A stretch of 64,000 nt of DNA from Bremia lactucae (taxonomy: Eukaryota > Oomycota > Peronosporomycetes > Peronosporales > Peronosporaceae): the NCBI RefSeq assembly GCF_004359215.1, contig NC_090627.1:1793984-1857983 (forward strand), written 5' to 3'. Of the stretch, positions 22,051 through 32,933 are shown piece after piece. The position numbers and the translations under genes are program-made. The notes beneath the pieces are model-generated. The model was not told the origin of the DNA. It did not search any database and saw only the letters and a list, made by a program, of their open reading frames with translations. The number at the start of each line of letters is the position of its first letter. Position 1 is the stretch's first letter.

Positions 22051-23471
22051 TTATTTATTTGACTTGTCTGCCAGAATCTAGACGGACACACACATAAATC
22101 AGTAAAACCCATAAAGACGAAACACGCGCATTTACTAAGTACCTTGTTGATTTTATGAAGTGCATTTGCTAGCTTGCTGCTTTGTTTCTGCTTTTTCCGA
22201 CGTATTCTCTCTTCCGGGTCGCTCAAATCCTTTCGATTTTGAAGTCCTGCTGCCTTTCGACGCCGTACAGTTTCCTCGTCATCTTCGTTGTCGCTGTCTC
22301 CTCCTAGAGCACCAATACTTTGATACTCTGCGTAGTCATCGCCTTCACCCGTCATTCTAGCCGCCTTCTCCCTCCGCTCCTTTTCACGCTCAACCCTCTT
22401 TTGTGACTCGACAGCATTTTCTAGTGTCGCTTCCCATGCCCGCTCTTTAATTTTCTCTTTCTTGCGTGCCACGTCCTCTTTCTCAGTTAGGGCAGCACTC
22501 AAATTTGAAAAGTACCCGACCTTCGCAATTGTTTCTTTGTTCAATTTCTCATTAATTGCATCATCCGACCGCAGATCAATTGGAACATATTCTTCTAGAT
22601 CCGGGAATATATCTTCATCATCAACTGCAGCTTTTGTCTCATCCATTGCAATCTCTGTCTCGTGGCCAAGACCATCACTCTGCTGCACTGCCGGAGAATG
22701 ATGGTGATCGTTTACTCTTTTGTGCTTTAATTTGCCAGTTTGTTTCATTTTCATGATGTCGACCACCTGACCAATCAATGAATCGTCTACAAAGCCACTA
22801 ACAACGTCATCAGACACGGGAGCATCCTCTTTGCTACACTGTACACTGACTGGGATACTTTCCACTTCCGTACGTGATAGGATAAATGTATAATACATTC
22901 TTCCAGGCAAGAAAAGCTCCGACTGGGTCGATTCGGTGTTCTTAAATGTGCTTTGACACGCGTGGTAATGCACGAGCCGTCCTAGCCGCGTCTTAAATGT
23001 AATATTGCCATTCTGTGGCATTGACATCTTTTGGACACCGGAACTAGTGGTATTATCCAGCTGCTTTTGCTTTGTAGCAAGCAATTGCTGCTTCTCACGC
23101 TTTAGCTGACCCAACAGCGCAAAGTCCAACCCTTTGACCAAATGCGTGTGCTCCAAGTCTCCTCCCAAGAATTTGCTTTGCTCGATATCCAAGTGTCGAT
23201 ACTCTTTTAATTCAGCCATGTCTCCTGTTGTGCCTTTACGTCGCTCAGCCGCTCGATCTCGATACTGACTCGGAGGAGACAAACGATTAAGTGCGTCGGT
23301 TGGCATTGCATGCTTGGGTTTCTTGTCCTTATTCTTCGGTTTTTTCACAAGCAGTTTTTTAATCTCTGCCATATCCGCTTCAGATAAGTTGCGCTTCCCT
23401 CCATAGCTGCTTTGCTTAGCGACTTTGGCCTCACGGCTCGAGACCATCTGCCGAAAGTCATCTTGCATCAT
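22051..23471 (-). CDS. IK/RED-type spliceosomal protein
   Basis: Join 23471-22143 and 22077-22051, 451 codons. The RED N-terminal region has DDFRQMV near the start, YRDRAAERRKG at 70-80, and then SKFLGGDLEHTHLVKGLDFA (residues 99-118), a near-perfect match to the family signature. A charged middle and a K/R/E-rich tail follow (EKERREKAARM, RRKKQKQSSK). RED acts in the spliceosomal B complex in the nucleus. A 65-base intron 22142-22078 (GTACTT to TCTAG) replaces a spurious tail by ILADKSNK. The first ATG is 23471; the frame is open to 23543 without an ATG, and a GTGAGT at about 23590-23585 suggests a 5' leader intron, so a short upstream coding exon is possible. Divergent from BTF3. Confidence 0.88.
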
Positions 23472-23825
23472 GGCCGGCGTAAACAGGTTACGAGAAACAG
23501 GTACCGGTTCTCTGGAACAGCCCTCGTGATATTTTATAGCCAATCAGATAGCATGAATTTATCCACTGGTTGAGAGCGTCTGGAACTCACCCTTTAAAGT
23601 GGGGTGTTCAAGTGCGCGGACAAATTAGAAGCGCCCACCCACGTTTTAGGCTACAAATTACAAAGCGTGTGGTCTCTCCACTCAAACAGCCTCATTTTTA
23701 CGCTGCCGATACGACTTAACTCCGGGTTTCTACAGCAAAGGTACGTCCTTCTAAGGACTTGGTCATCCAAAGCAACGCTTTCTTCTCCGCTAACTGACTG
23801 TGTAACCTGCTAGTATCATCAGAAA
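23472..23825. promoter_or_regulatory. bidirectional promoter region, IK and BTF3
   Basis: 354 bases between the divergent start codons. CTCATTTTTAC at 23691-23701 resembles the oomycete initiator (TCAYTYY) about 130 bases upstream of the BTF3 ATG. No TATA box is evident on that side. Assignment is by position and this one motif. Confidence 0.4.
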
Positions 23826-24314
23826 ATGGCGGACGCTATTACTCTTGCGCGTGAACGCCTTGCGGCCAAATTTGGTGACGTTCGCACGGGCGGAAAAGGC
23901 ACTGTACGCCGAAAGCACAAAGCCGCTCACAAGACCGCGACGGCCGATGACAAAAAGCTCGGTGCGACCTTAAAGAAGTTGGGGGTCACGCCCATTCCTG
24001 GGGTAGAAGAGGTGAATCTTTTCAAGGCGGACGGCCAGGTGATTCACTTTCAGGGACCCAAGGTACAGGCTTCGATCGCGTCCAACACGTTTGCTGTCTC
24101 GGGCTTTAACCAGACCAAGTCGTTGCAAGAGCTCTTGCCAGGCATTATTAACCAGCTTGGCCCAGACAATCTTGCGAATCTTAAGCAGATTGCGGAATCG
24201 TACACGGCTGCTCAAAAGGCCGCCAAAGCCGCATCGGCTACTACTATTGCTGAAGATGATGACGAGGTGCCGGACCTCGTGGATAACTTTGAGGATGTGA
24301 GCCAGCAAGACTAA
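23826..24314 (+). CDS. BTF3: nascent polypeptide-associated complex subunit beta (BTF3)
   Basis: 162 codons, intronless. Basic N-terminal ribosome-binding segment [10 protein letters not shown] at 28-37, then the NAC domain (about 43-110) with [20 protein letters not shown] and [20 protein letters not shown]. The C-terminus is acidic ([16 protein letters not shown]), typical of the beta subunit. NAC-beta pairs with NAC-alpha at the ribosome exit tunnel and shields new chains. Length is normal for the family. The ATG context (AGAAAATGGC) is good and no in-frame upstream ATG competes. Shares a promoter region with the IK gene. Confidence 0.95.
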   Translation: MADAITLARERLAAKFGDVRTGGKGTVRRKHKAAHKTATADDKKLGATLKKLGVTPIPGVEEVNLFKADGQVIHFQGPKVQASIASNTFAVSGFNQTKSLQELLPGIINQLGPDNLANLKQIAESYTAAQKAAKAASATTIAEDDDEVPDLVDNFEDVSQQD

Positions 24315-24726
24315 GAAATTACGCGTGCGACGCGGTAGTTTGCAGCTGATAACGACACGAGGGGGCCGGACTCGTGTGGCTTGAATGTCACGTTTCGCAT
24401 AAGGCGGTTTTGCTTATTACAATCGCCGTTGATCTTGTAGCTTTTGCATCAAAGCGCTTATTTTCTTAAGAGAATTGTAGTACAACTAGTATACCAGGCT
24501 TTTTAAATTCGGAGCACGTGAGTACTTGCATGTGTATATTTGATAAAAAAAAGAAAGAGCTTTGCCAGCATTTTAGATAAATGATCTGCTTTGATGACTA
24601 AGAAATACTGACAGTCTTTTACTTGCACGAATTAGCCAAAGCTTTTAATATTTAGTCACTGAGATTTAAACTGCTCATGTGCCCTCCCTCTACAGAGCTA
24701 TAAAATCTGGGTTTCACGTGCCTATC
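24315..24726. other. convergent 3' flank between BTF3 and uL23m
   Basis: 412 bases, AT-rich, with an A run (TGATAAAAAAAAGAAAG) near 24540. No gene recognised; probably the 3' UTRs of both neighbours. Confidence 0.5.
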
Positions 24727-25067
24727 TTACTCCTTCAGAGTCACAATTGCCTTTTTCCAGTCTTTTTCCTTGTACACGTACCGACCTCGGAAAGCGCGCT
24801 TAAATTTGCCTACCACAAAATGGAATTTATGTCGACAATTAGTACAAAATTAGGTGGTCGTTCATTGCTAAACGCACCTTCGTAATTCATGGTGTTGACT
24901 TTTGCCACTGGCAGGTCGTAAATTTTCGTCAAGTACTCCTTAATATCGTGTTTTGTATAATGTGGCTCAACGCGGAAGACATACTGGTTGTCACGCAGTC
25001 GTGTACGCGCGTTCTTACCCATAAAAGTCACAGCCATGTTGGGAAACTTGACACGGTTCCATACCAT
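24727..25067 (-). CDS. mitochondrial ribosomal protein uL23m
   Basis: Join 25067-24878 and 24809-24727, 90 codons. The first exon carries VKFPNMAVTFMGKN, FRVEPHYTKHDIKEYLTKIY and VAKVNTMNYEG, the L23/L25 fold that binds 23S rRNA at the peptide exit. A 68-base intron (GTGCGT to GGTAG, 24877-24810) interrupts the Gly codon. Without it the protein ends in an unrelated tail; with it it continues KFKRAFRGRYVYKEKDWKKA and stops at 24727, which is the expected basic C-terminus. It probably acts in the mitochondrial large subunit; no separate targeting peptide is seen, as is common for this small protein. Divergent from MED18 with 122 bases between start codons. Confidence 0.88.
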
Positions 25068-25189
25068 TTTAGCCTATACAGATTGTTCGTTATCGGTTTA
25101 ATTTGTTTTAAGCCAATGGACTATCGTAAATAAGTGTTTTCGCATTGCTTGATTTTGACCAATTATAAACATTTGTTTTGGCTTTCGAA
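25068..25189. promoter_or_regulatory. compact bidirectional promoter, uL23m and MED18
   Basis: Only 122 bases separate the two divergent ATGs. The stretch is AT-rich and holds two CCAAT motifs (AAGCCAATGG near 25111 and GACCAATTA near 25158). Inferred from gene positions. Confidence 0.45.
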
Positions 25190-26281
25190 ATGGCGCGAGC
25201 AGGAAAGTGTTTCGAGTGCGTGCTACAGGGCGAAGTGGTGCGTCTTTGTGCAGAGGATACGTGAAACGTATCCGTAGAGCCTAGTAGCTTAATTTTTTTT
25301 GGGCGTGCCGATTGCGCGTAGAACTTCCAGCACTTTCCTTCATTCGTTGAGCGTCTTAGCGGGCTGTGCGACGAAAACGTCGTCAAGGTACCCACCTCAC
25401 ATCCTCTTTAGCCTAAAGGAAGCCAATTAATTTCTATGTCGGTATTATATTGGCTCGACAGGAAGATATCGCCTACAAAGAGTATGTCTACAACTTCGAC
25501 GACAAATGCCCGCAGTATATCAACGGCGTACCGCACTACGAAGTTCGCGCGCGGCATGTGTTTTCAGGATCGACAACGTTTCAAGGGAAAGCTGTTGAAA
25601 TGCCGCTAGATGGAGGGCAAAAGTGGTAAGCTTATAGCAGTGATAGCTTCTGAAGACTGTCAAGAGTCTAACGTTACTTAAACAGGGAGCTGCGGTATAT
25701 CGGAAGATGGGAGCGAAAGAAAATGTCCGAGCATGTCGGCAGCGCTTCGCTTGGTGTGCCTTTCCGGAGTCAAATTGCCGTCTCAGTCGGACAAAATGTG
25801 CGTTCGTTCCTAAGTACGCTTGGCTTCCGGTATGCAATCATTCATTATTTCTTAAAGCCCTAACTTGAAAACTAATTTCACTACTTCATTATAGTCATAG
25901 CTATCGGTATATGCGACTTGGTACGAGATGGCAATTTCCAAACGGTATTACTATCGAAGCGACACGCATGAAAGCGGTATGGTACCAAGGTTTTGTGACA
26001 TTTGTCATTGTGTTAATAACAATATTACGCAGTTACATAATGAGGATGAAAAAGACCAATATCGCCTCGTAGACTTGGAAAATCTACGGGTTGAAGCGCT
26101 GCTCGTCGAGATCTTTGCGCTTACGACCGACGAATTCATTGACGAGGTATCACAGAAAATTCGTCGTTTTGCTGTGGATCTCGATCCGTACTTGATCGAA
26201 CGTCCATCCGAAGGCAAGGAGATTTTACATAGTACCGCGACGCTAGCTGCCGAAGTACGTCGCAAACGCCCACGTCAGTAG
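25190..26281 (+). CDS. MED18: Mediator complex subunit 18
   Basis: Six exons: 25190-25237, 25322-25387, 25462-25625, 25686-25829, 25895-25976 and 26033-26281, 250 codons. All five introns (84, 74, 60, 65 and 56 bases) are GT-AG and keep the frame. Exon 1 ends LQGEV and exon 2 reads FVERLSGLCDENVVK, spaced exactly as LQGSV...LIHRLRGLCD in animal MED18. Exon 4 starts with ELRYIG and ends FLSTLGF. Exons 5-6 give GTRWQFPNGITIEATRM and LRVEALLVEIFALTTDEFID, then IRRFAVDLDPYLIERP, the closing helix of the family. MED18 is a head-module subunit of Mediator, in the nucleus. The fifth intron is the least certain splice. The annotation depends on homology from memory; RNA data would settle it. Confidence 0.85.
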
Positions 26282-26375
26282 TAGAGATTAAAACGTGATC
26301 AATTGAAGGTTACGACTTTGAACATTGATGCTTTGAAAAAAAGAGACAAAAATTACTTGGCAGGTCTTACGTCAT

Positions 26376-27401
26376 CTAAGTGCAGTCACAAGCAAATTTC
26401 TTTTGCTTGATAGCTCGGTAGTGCGGCGGAGCTTCAGTCAAATGAATCACCCCAGGTGTAGCCTGTTCAGATCCTTTAACGCTACTACTGCTATCGTTGT
26501 TTCTAGTACTTTCCTTTTCGATGCGATAAGTATCAACCATTCGGTCAATCAAGCATTGAAAGGCTTCCGGTATGCGTTCCCCACTCTTGGCCGATGCACG
26601 AAACCATTCGACAATCTTGTTCTTTTCAACACACTTTTGCATATTCACCCCAATATCCAACGCTTTGATAGGATCCATCAGCAAGTCGCTTTTATTCGCA
26701 ATCATTACTACTGGAATGGCCGTTTCGTGCTTTAAATCCTTGCAGCAAGTATCAATCTCGTGTTTCCACTTGACAACCGCGTCAATTGTGTTTGTTCGCG
26801 TGATATCGCACACAATCACAGCACCTCGGGCTTCCCGAAAATACCCGCGCGTGAATTTAGCAAATCGATCCTGCCCGGCAATGTCCCAGAGTTGCAAACT
26901 TATGGTCAAGTTGGCATCATACCGGATAATCTTCTCCACAAAGTCGGCTCCAATGGTGCTCACATACTCCTCCTTAAATTCGTTCTTTGTAAATCGACGT
27001 ATGGTACTGGTCTTTCCACAACGAGCATTGCCGACAATCAAAACTTTGAGAATTATTGTCTCGTGCTCATCGTCTTCGGACCCACTGCTTTCGGAATCGC
27101 TCGAGTATTGAGCCAGCATTTCGTCTTCTTCATCCGAGGTCGAGCCAGGCGAATTTGCAACCGCTGCAAGCGGTTGCTTCACCTCATGACGGCTTCGTGC
27201 AGCACTGCCTGACTGCAACAAATCAGTTGCCTCAATTGGATGTCGAGTAGTCATTAATGAACTGGAATAATCTTTTGACTCTTTAACGATAATTAAATCT
27301 GGAGCGTGCGAAGCGATGCTAGTATTACTGCTGCGATGCTGCTGAATGATTCGTGCCGAGTGCTCCGAGAACATTGCAGTTATATCAGTGCACTCATCCA
27401 T
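26376..27401 (-). CDS. Rab32/38-like small GTPase with long N-terminal extension
   Basis: 341 codons, one exon. Residues 1-115 are a serine- and acid-rich extension (SPGSTSDEEDEM, SDSESSGSEDDEHE). The GTPase domain follows: P-loop GNARCGKT at 124-131, switch I STIGADF, DIAGQ at 173-177 with the catalytic Gln, NKSD at 236-239 and SAK at 270-272. LQLWDIAGQDRF, TRGYFREARGA and AVVKWKHEID are typical of the Rab32/38 group, which works at lysosome-related and mitochondrial membranes. The C-terminus ends FACDCT, so a CxC-type prenylation site one residue from the end is plausible but not canonical. Convergent with MED18 (94 bases between stop codons). Confidence 0.88.
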   Translation of the reverse strand: MDECTDITAMFSEHSARIIQQHRSSNTSIASHAPDLIIVKESKDYSSSLMTTRHPIEATDLLQSGSAARSRHEVKQPLAAVANSPGSTSDEEDEMLAQYSSDSESSGSEDDEHETIILKVLIVGNARCGKTSTIRRFTKNEFKEEYVSTIGADFVEKIIRYDANLTISLQLWDIAGQDRFAKFTRGYFREARGAVIVCDITRTNTIDAVVKWKHEIDTCCKDLKHETAIPVVMIANKSDLLMDPIKALDIGVNMQKCVEKNKIVEWFRASAKSGERIPEAFQCLIDRMVDTYRIEKESTRNNDSSSSVKGSEQATPGVIHLTEAPPHYRAIKQKKFACDCT

Positions 27402-28139
27402 GATGACTGCAGGAGACTCGTTTTCTCGTTATCTTTGCTTTCTGGGACGGGCCTTGTTTCACTTCGGAGCTCTTCAACTTGGTAAAGTTTCATCCAATCC
27501 CAACTTGACAACTTTCATTTTGTGTTTATTTCTTACGCATTATCGCTTTAAATTAGCAGGATAATTTACTGGGGACAGTAGAGGTTCCTGTATGCTAAGG
27601 AAAATGTGCACAAATAAGCTTTGAAGCACAACATTATATTCGGTCATTATGACATCAATATAACGGCTTAAACAAAATCTGCAGCTATACGAAGGACATC
27701 CGCTTTGTCACATTCGCTGCTTCTTAGGTTGCAAAGCTTGCGCTTCACCTTGTATGATTCGTTAATCTTTCGCTTGGACGCTTTTCTAGCGTCGATGAGC
27801 ACGACACGGTCAAAATGCGTAGTTCCTTTCAGTCACTATTGTCTCGCTGGGCCAAAACTTCCATATTTTTGGAGGTTTCAAGAAGGCTAGGGCAACGTTT
27901 GTTGTTGTCGACCATCAGTTGCTCGCAAAAAAATGAATTCTAATAGTCTTTGATTGAAAGAACTACACGGCTACTACAAATTATATGAATTTCTTTTCTG
28001 TGTGTCAAGCGCGGTGAGGTAGATGATAACCGATTGATGAAAGCTTAGCGACGAGAAGCGACTTGATCAAGAAAAAACGCGATTTAAGTGTATGTATTGA
28101 GATATTATTCATCAATGCAAAGCTACTCCTCCGTTTTTT
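27402..28139. other. intergenic, nothing recognised
   Basis: A minus-strand frame 27850-27672 reads a basic peptide (VVLIDARKASKRKINESYK) with no start and no family I recognise. Possibly a relic exon. Confidence 0.35.
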
Positions 28140-28619
28140 AAGCGTTGCCCTGATGTTACACTTGGTCAATTGCTTATGTAATTGTACCTACCACTTGGGT
28201 GTGATTTACATTGTGACCCACTCTTGTGTATGTGATGTCCCTGAGGGCATTCACATTAGCGGGGATAAAGGCTAGCGTCATCCGTTACGCGAGGTATCGA
28301 GAAAGACACGCTCGTAATACACATTAGTGTTATCTACAGAGATGACATATTATGAGGGTTAAACATAGGTATTTAACTTTAATACGATTAAATATAAATC
28401 AGTCTGAAAACTAGTTCCTACTTGATAAGTGCGCACGAGGAGCCGGATTACCGCTTCCGTGACGACACTTAACCAGAGTGCTTAGTGTGTTGGGTGTTGC
28501 TTACGCGCCCACCACAACTACCTCACTGCACGCCAGAGAAGCAGGTTAAATTGCTTCCCCGCTGTTCTAGGCTGTGTGTCTAAGTAGAGCGTGGCCGCAT
28601 TACGACGTGCCCGCCTACT
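28140..28619 (+). repeat. LTR1, degenerate 5' LTR of element E
   Basis: Matches the LTR1 copies from the GTTGCCCT-ATGTTACA segment to GTGCCCGCCTACT at 28619, but lacks the first bases and has an internal deletion. It includes ATTCACATTAGCGGGGAT, GGCTAGCGTCATCCG and GCGCACGAGGAGCCGG, shared with the 3' LTR at 32201-32711. A primer site TGGTAGCAC follows at 28622. Confidence 0.8.
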
Positions 28620-31600
28620 CATGGTAGCACTCAAAATCCTTCCCACGGCCAGCATCTCGGAGCATGTACGCGAGGATGAGCCTCAATATCGATTGGGTTC
28701 ATTCCCCCCCACCTCTTCGAACATCATAGGAATGTGGCTGAGCAGATGGCGCAGGGACTTGATAAACAAGTCCAGGCCAGGCTTTTGTGTAGTCCTCCTG
28801 AGCAACATGTTGCTCAGTTGGAGCAGTTTGAGGCAATCGTGCTCGGACGGCGAAGGATCGCGTCCGAAGCACAACGCCATGCTGCGGCGGAGTCCGTCAC
28901 TCAGATTCAGGATAAGCTGAGGCGGGAGCAGGCTCGGGGCGCTCTCCGTCCGGCCGCATCCACCGAGGCCGTTCGAATGGACCCGCCCAAGTTCGATGCA
29001 ACTGCAGCGCACACGATCATCCACTATATGTTCGCCTTGGAGCAATGCGGTGTCGCGCAGCTCATCGAAAATGACAGCCGTATGCTGTCGTACGCCATGT
29101 CGCACCTGCGCGGTAAGGCGTAATAGTGGGCTTACTAGTCACTTATAGCAGACGGAAAGGCTTTCCCTACATTAGCAAACTTTAAGAAAAAGATTCGCGC
29201 CATGTACCAGCCGCCGAACGACGAGGTGTTGCTTCAAGCGCGCTTCTTTGAAGTGTTACAGGCGAAGGGATCTCTGCAAGTTTATGTACAGGAGATGCGG
29301 CTACCAATACCCTAGGTCCGATTCCGGAGCAAATTAAAGTGCTTACGTTTATGAACGGACTACAGCATAGCCCATTGCGATAGGCCGTTATCAGAAAGGT
29401 GCCGTCGACGATGCAAGAGGCAATCGAAATTGCCTTAGTTGAGGAGCAATCCTACAACAGTGCCTCGGCGACAGCTCGGTTTAAGCCGTCGGCCGAGAGG
29501 CAGATGCCACTCCCATGGGATTGGACAATGCAGATGTTGTCTATTACAGATGCGGTGAGCGCGGCCAAATGATGGCTCGCTGCTATGCCAGGGTCCATGC
29601 TGGGGCAAAGATGCCAACCAAGAGGACTCCCTTCCCGAAAGGCAATGGCAAGACCAGCGTGCGAGACGCATGAGTTCTGCATCGACCACTGAGGGGTCGG
29701 AAAATGCAGGAGCGCAGTAGGGACGGGGTGCCCTACTGACGCGGACTCTGGAGCTACCCCTAAGTTCAAAGTCATCATATAATTGGACAGCATAGTCCCT
29801 GAGGTCTCGAAATCTCGGACTTCAACCCTGCTAATCAATAGCGCTCAAGTACGAGGCTTTGACCAGGTGATGACCCTCCCAGTGGATTCGGGTGCGTCAC
29901 AAAGTTCTGTAAAACGCGCGGCTCTAACAATAGACCGGCGATGTACGAGTCGCTTAGCCAGGATGGCAAGCGAGGCAACCGTTCGTTTAGCGAACGGCGC
30001 GCTCGTAAAGTCTGAGGGAGTTCAAGTAGAACTCGCCTTCAGTTTAGTATGGTTCAGTTGGAAGTGTACCGACTGGATGTTAGGTGACACAAAGTCCTAC
30101 CCAGCTCGTGAAGACTGAGATAAGGAAAAGAACGAAGATAAGTAGTCATGGGTCCGAGATGTCCTGCACAGCCAAGAGCCTGTGGCAGTAGACGGGAAGC
30201 TCACAGGAAGTCAAGCGTTGCATGAACCGGCACAGTGCCTAGAGCCTAGTGCGGTTGGAAGGGGTGCGTTAGTCAGGAGAGCAACAGCACACGCTTCCCA
30301 GTAAAAGGTCGTGGTGACTTGAAGAACGAGTACCCGACAGATTAGGACGATCAGAAGCACGTCAAAACGAGTTATTTTTGGATCAGATCCTCTCAAAGAG
30401 GACGGGCCTTCGAATGAGGTGTTTGACGCCGTCATCGACAAAACTGCTGAGGCATCCTCAGTTGAGGTTCTCCAGCAAGTCTTTAAATCCGCCGAGGAAA
30501 TTTCAAACTCCCGGAGATGTAGTTGGAACTGCTCGTCGCCGAATTAAAAGAAAGAAAAGATCCACGAAATAGTCACACCAGTTCCAGAAGAGAACATGGT
30601 GGACTGTTGCTCGTCGTCTACAATGGACAAGAGCGTTTTACAAGCGGACAGAAAGAAACGTTTCGCTCAAGGCTGGGATCCCTTGAGAGACAGTCCGTCC
30701 TTTGAGGTTCTGTGGAAACATTACGATGGGATCCCGGAAGTAGTGCCAAGCCGCCTACCAGCAGATAGGAGAATCGGGCACGAGATTGACCTCGAACCTG
30801 GCACTTAGTATTGTGTGACCAGGCAATGGCCGCTGCCGAAAGAACAAGTCAATTACATCAATGAGTTCTTCGACAAGCGAGCCAAGGCGGGTAATGTGCG
30901 TGAGAGCAAATCGCCTCACTGCAGCCCGACCTTTTGTGTACGTAAAGACACAGGTAGATGGCGCGTGGTTCATGCTTACAATAAGCTGAACATGTCGATT
31001 ATACCGGCGCAAACGCCAATCTCGCGGTAAGATGTTCTGTTGAACTCCAGGAGAAAGTCCACTATCTTTTCCATGTTAAATTTGAAAGATGGCTACTATC
31101 AGGTACTCATGAGAAAGTCAAATGTAGCTAAATCAGCTGTAACCATCCCAAGCAATTGGCTTAGGGAGTGGCTTGTGATGTCACAAGGTTTGAAATCGCA
31201 CCAGCGACATTCAACCGAGTGTTGGTTCACGTGATGCGTCCTACGCGCCCCATTACTTTGACGATGTATTCGTTTACAGGACCGAGGACGGGCTGAGCGC
31301 ATTATAGATTCGCCCAAGCGTCATTAAGACGCTGTGTTGCAGACTCTGGAGGACGCCCAATTTTACGCCAACTTGCAAAAGTGCGTCATAGGGGTCCCCG
31401 AAATACCTGTGCTGGGCTGCATCGTAGGTACACATGGTGTACGAGCAGACCCAGACAAGGTAAAATTGGTATAGAAATTGACAATCCCACGACATATGAG
31501 CAGGATTTGCGCCAATTTCAAGGGCTCGCTAATTACTTACATAAGTATAGCAAGACTTATGCTGAGCGAACCAAACCATTATCTGAACTACTTAAAAGAC

Positions 31601-32200
31601 GCAAAATGGGCTTGAATGAAAGATTAAGAAGACGCATTCACATCAGTAAATAATCTTTTGTAGATGCACCGGTCTTGGAATTCTTAGCCGCGGATAAGCC
31701 CTTTAGCGTCGTTTGCAATGCAAGTAATTATGTAATCGGCAGCGCGCTCATGCAAAAGGATGACAACGGCATTGACCATGCCCTTTCTTATCAGTCCCGG
31801 CTTTTAAAACCGACGGAACTGAATTACTTCATGCATGACAAGGAGCTACTTTCAATAAAGTATGCTCTTGTCAAGTGTTGAGTGCACCTATTGGGCACCG
31901 AACCATCTATGGCTTATACGGAGCACGCACCATTGTGGACAGCAACAGCAGCTGTCTGCGCTGTAACCGAGGCACTCGGCGATTGCGTCGTGTCAACGCG
32001 GCGCGTAGTTGAGTGGGTGTCTTCACGGACGACCCATTAATTTTGCCTCTTTCTAGGAAACATGTTCGGCTCCGTGTAAGAAACAGGTAGCAATAGGGAA
32101 TAAGAGAACTAAGCGGCGCGTAAAGTAGCTCGTAGCTCGCTTCCCTCTACCTCTTTGACGAATTTGAAAAAAAGTAAATTCATTCATAAAGGGGAGATGG
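28620..32200 (+). mobile_element. Ty3/Gypsy element E, internal region, non-autonomous
   Basis: Gag 28734-29520 (EQHVAQLEQFEAIVLGRRR, MDPPKFDATAAH, MYQPPNDEVLLQARFFE) with stops. Retropepsin 29815-30120 (MTLPVDSGASQS). RT about 30780-31480 (KDGYYQVLMRKSN; an HYFDDVFVY stretch is readable near 31252). RNase H 31675-31880 (FSVVCNASNYVIGSALMQKD; LLSIKYALVKC). At about 31950-31985 the RNase H region is joined directly to the far 3' region, so the whole integrase and most of the antisense ORF seen in element D are deleted. A purine run (AAAGGGGAGA) precedes the 3' LTR. Confidence 0.85.
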
Positions 32201-32711
32201 CTTAACGGGCCAAAGTTGCCCTACTTTAGACAATCCCCGTAAAGTACACTTTGTGTACTCAAAAAGATGGTCAATTACTTAAGTGATGTGATTAAACCTA
32301 CCATTTGGGTGTGGTTCACATTGTGACCCTGATGGCATTCACATTAGCGGGGATGACGGCTAGCGTCATCCGATACGCGAGGTAACGAGCAAGATACGCT
32401 CGCAATACATATTTGTGTTATCGACAGAGATGACATATTATGATTGGTTAAACATAGGTTTTAACTTGTAATACGAATAAATTAAATCAGTCTGAAAACT
32501 ACTTCTTACTTGGTAAGTGCGCACGAGGAGCCGGATTATTGCTACCGTGACGACACGTATATCAAGTACTTGGTGCGTTGGGTATGGTCGCTAAAGGCGC
32601 CCACCGCAACAACCTTGCTGCACGTAAAATAAGTTGGTCAAACCGCTTCCTCGCTGTGCTAGGGTGTGTGCTTAAGCATTGCGTGGCCGCATTAAGACGG
32701 GCCCGCCTTCA
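32201..32711 (+). repeat. LTR1, 3' LTR of element E
   Basis: About 511 bp, from CTTAACGGGCC (degenerate TGTAACGGGC) to GCCCGCCTTCA. Shares all inner blocks with 28140-28619 and 47303-47831. Confidence 0.8.
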
Positions 32712-32933
32712 CTTTTCATAAGCGTGGTATATTGTACAATAAGATGCCCAGTTATAGCCTCGACGTGACCTTTCTGATGAGAGTTTAGAAGCGTTTCCGA
32801 AAATTATCAGTCGTACTGAATCTATTTCGATTTTTCATTTTGGTGAGAGCCGGATATTGACTGCTTCGAGATTTTCGAACCAATTTGTTTTTATTTTTTA
32901 AATTTTTATGCGCTCAAAACCTAGTTCTTGAAA

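Noticed and set aside
25928..26281. 117-codon ORF as an independent gene
   Set aside because: Its first third is out of frame with MED18 exon 5; only the part from 26033 is coding, as the last MED18 exon.
26403..27250. Plus-strand ORFs of 110-179 codons opposite the Rab gene
   Set aside because: Shadows of the conserved minus-strand GTPase frame; no motif of their own.
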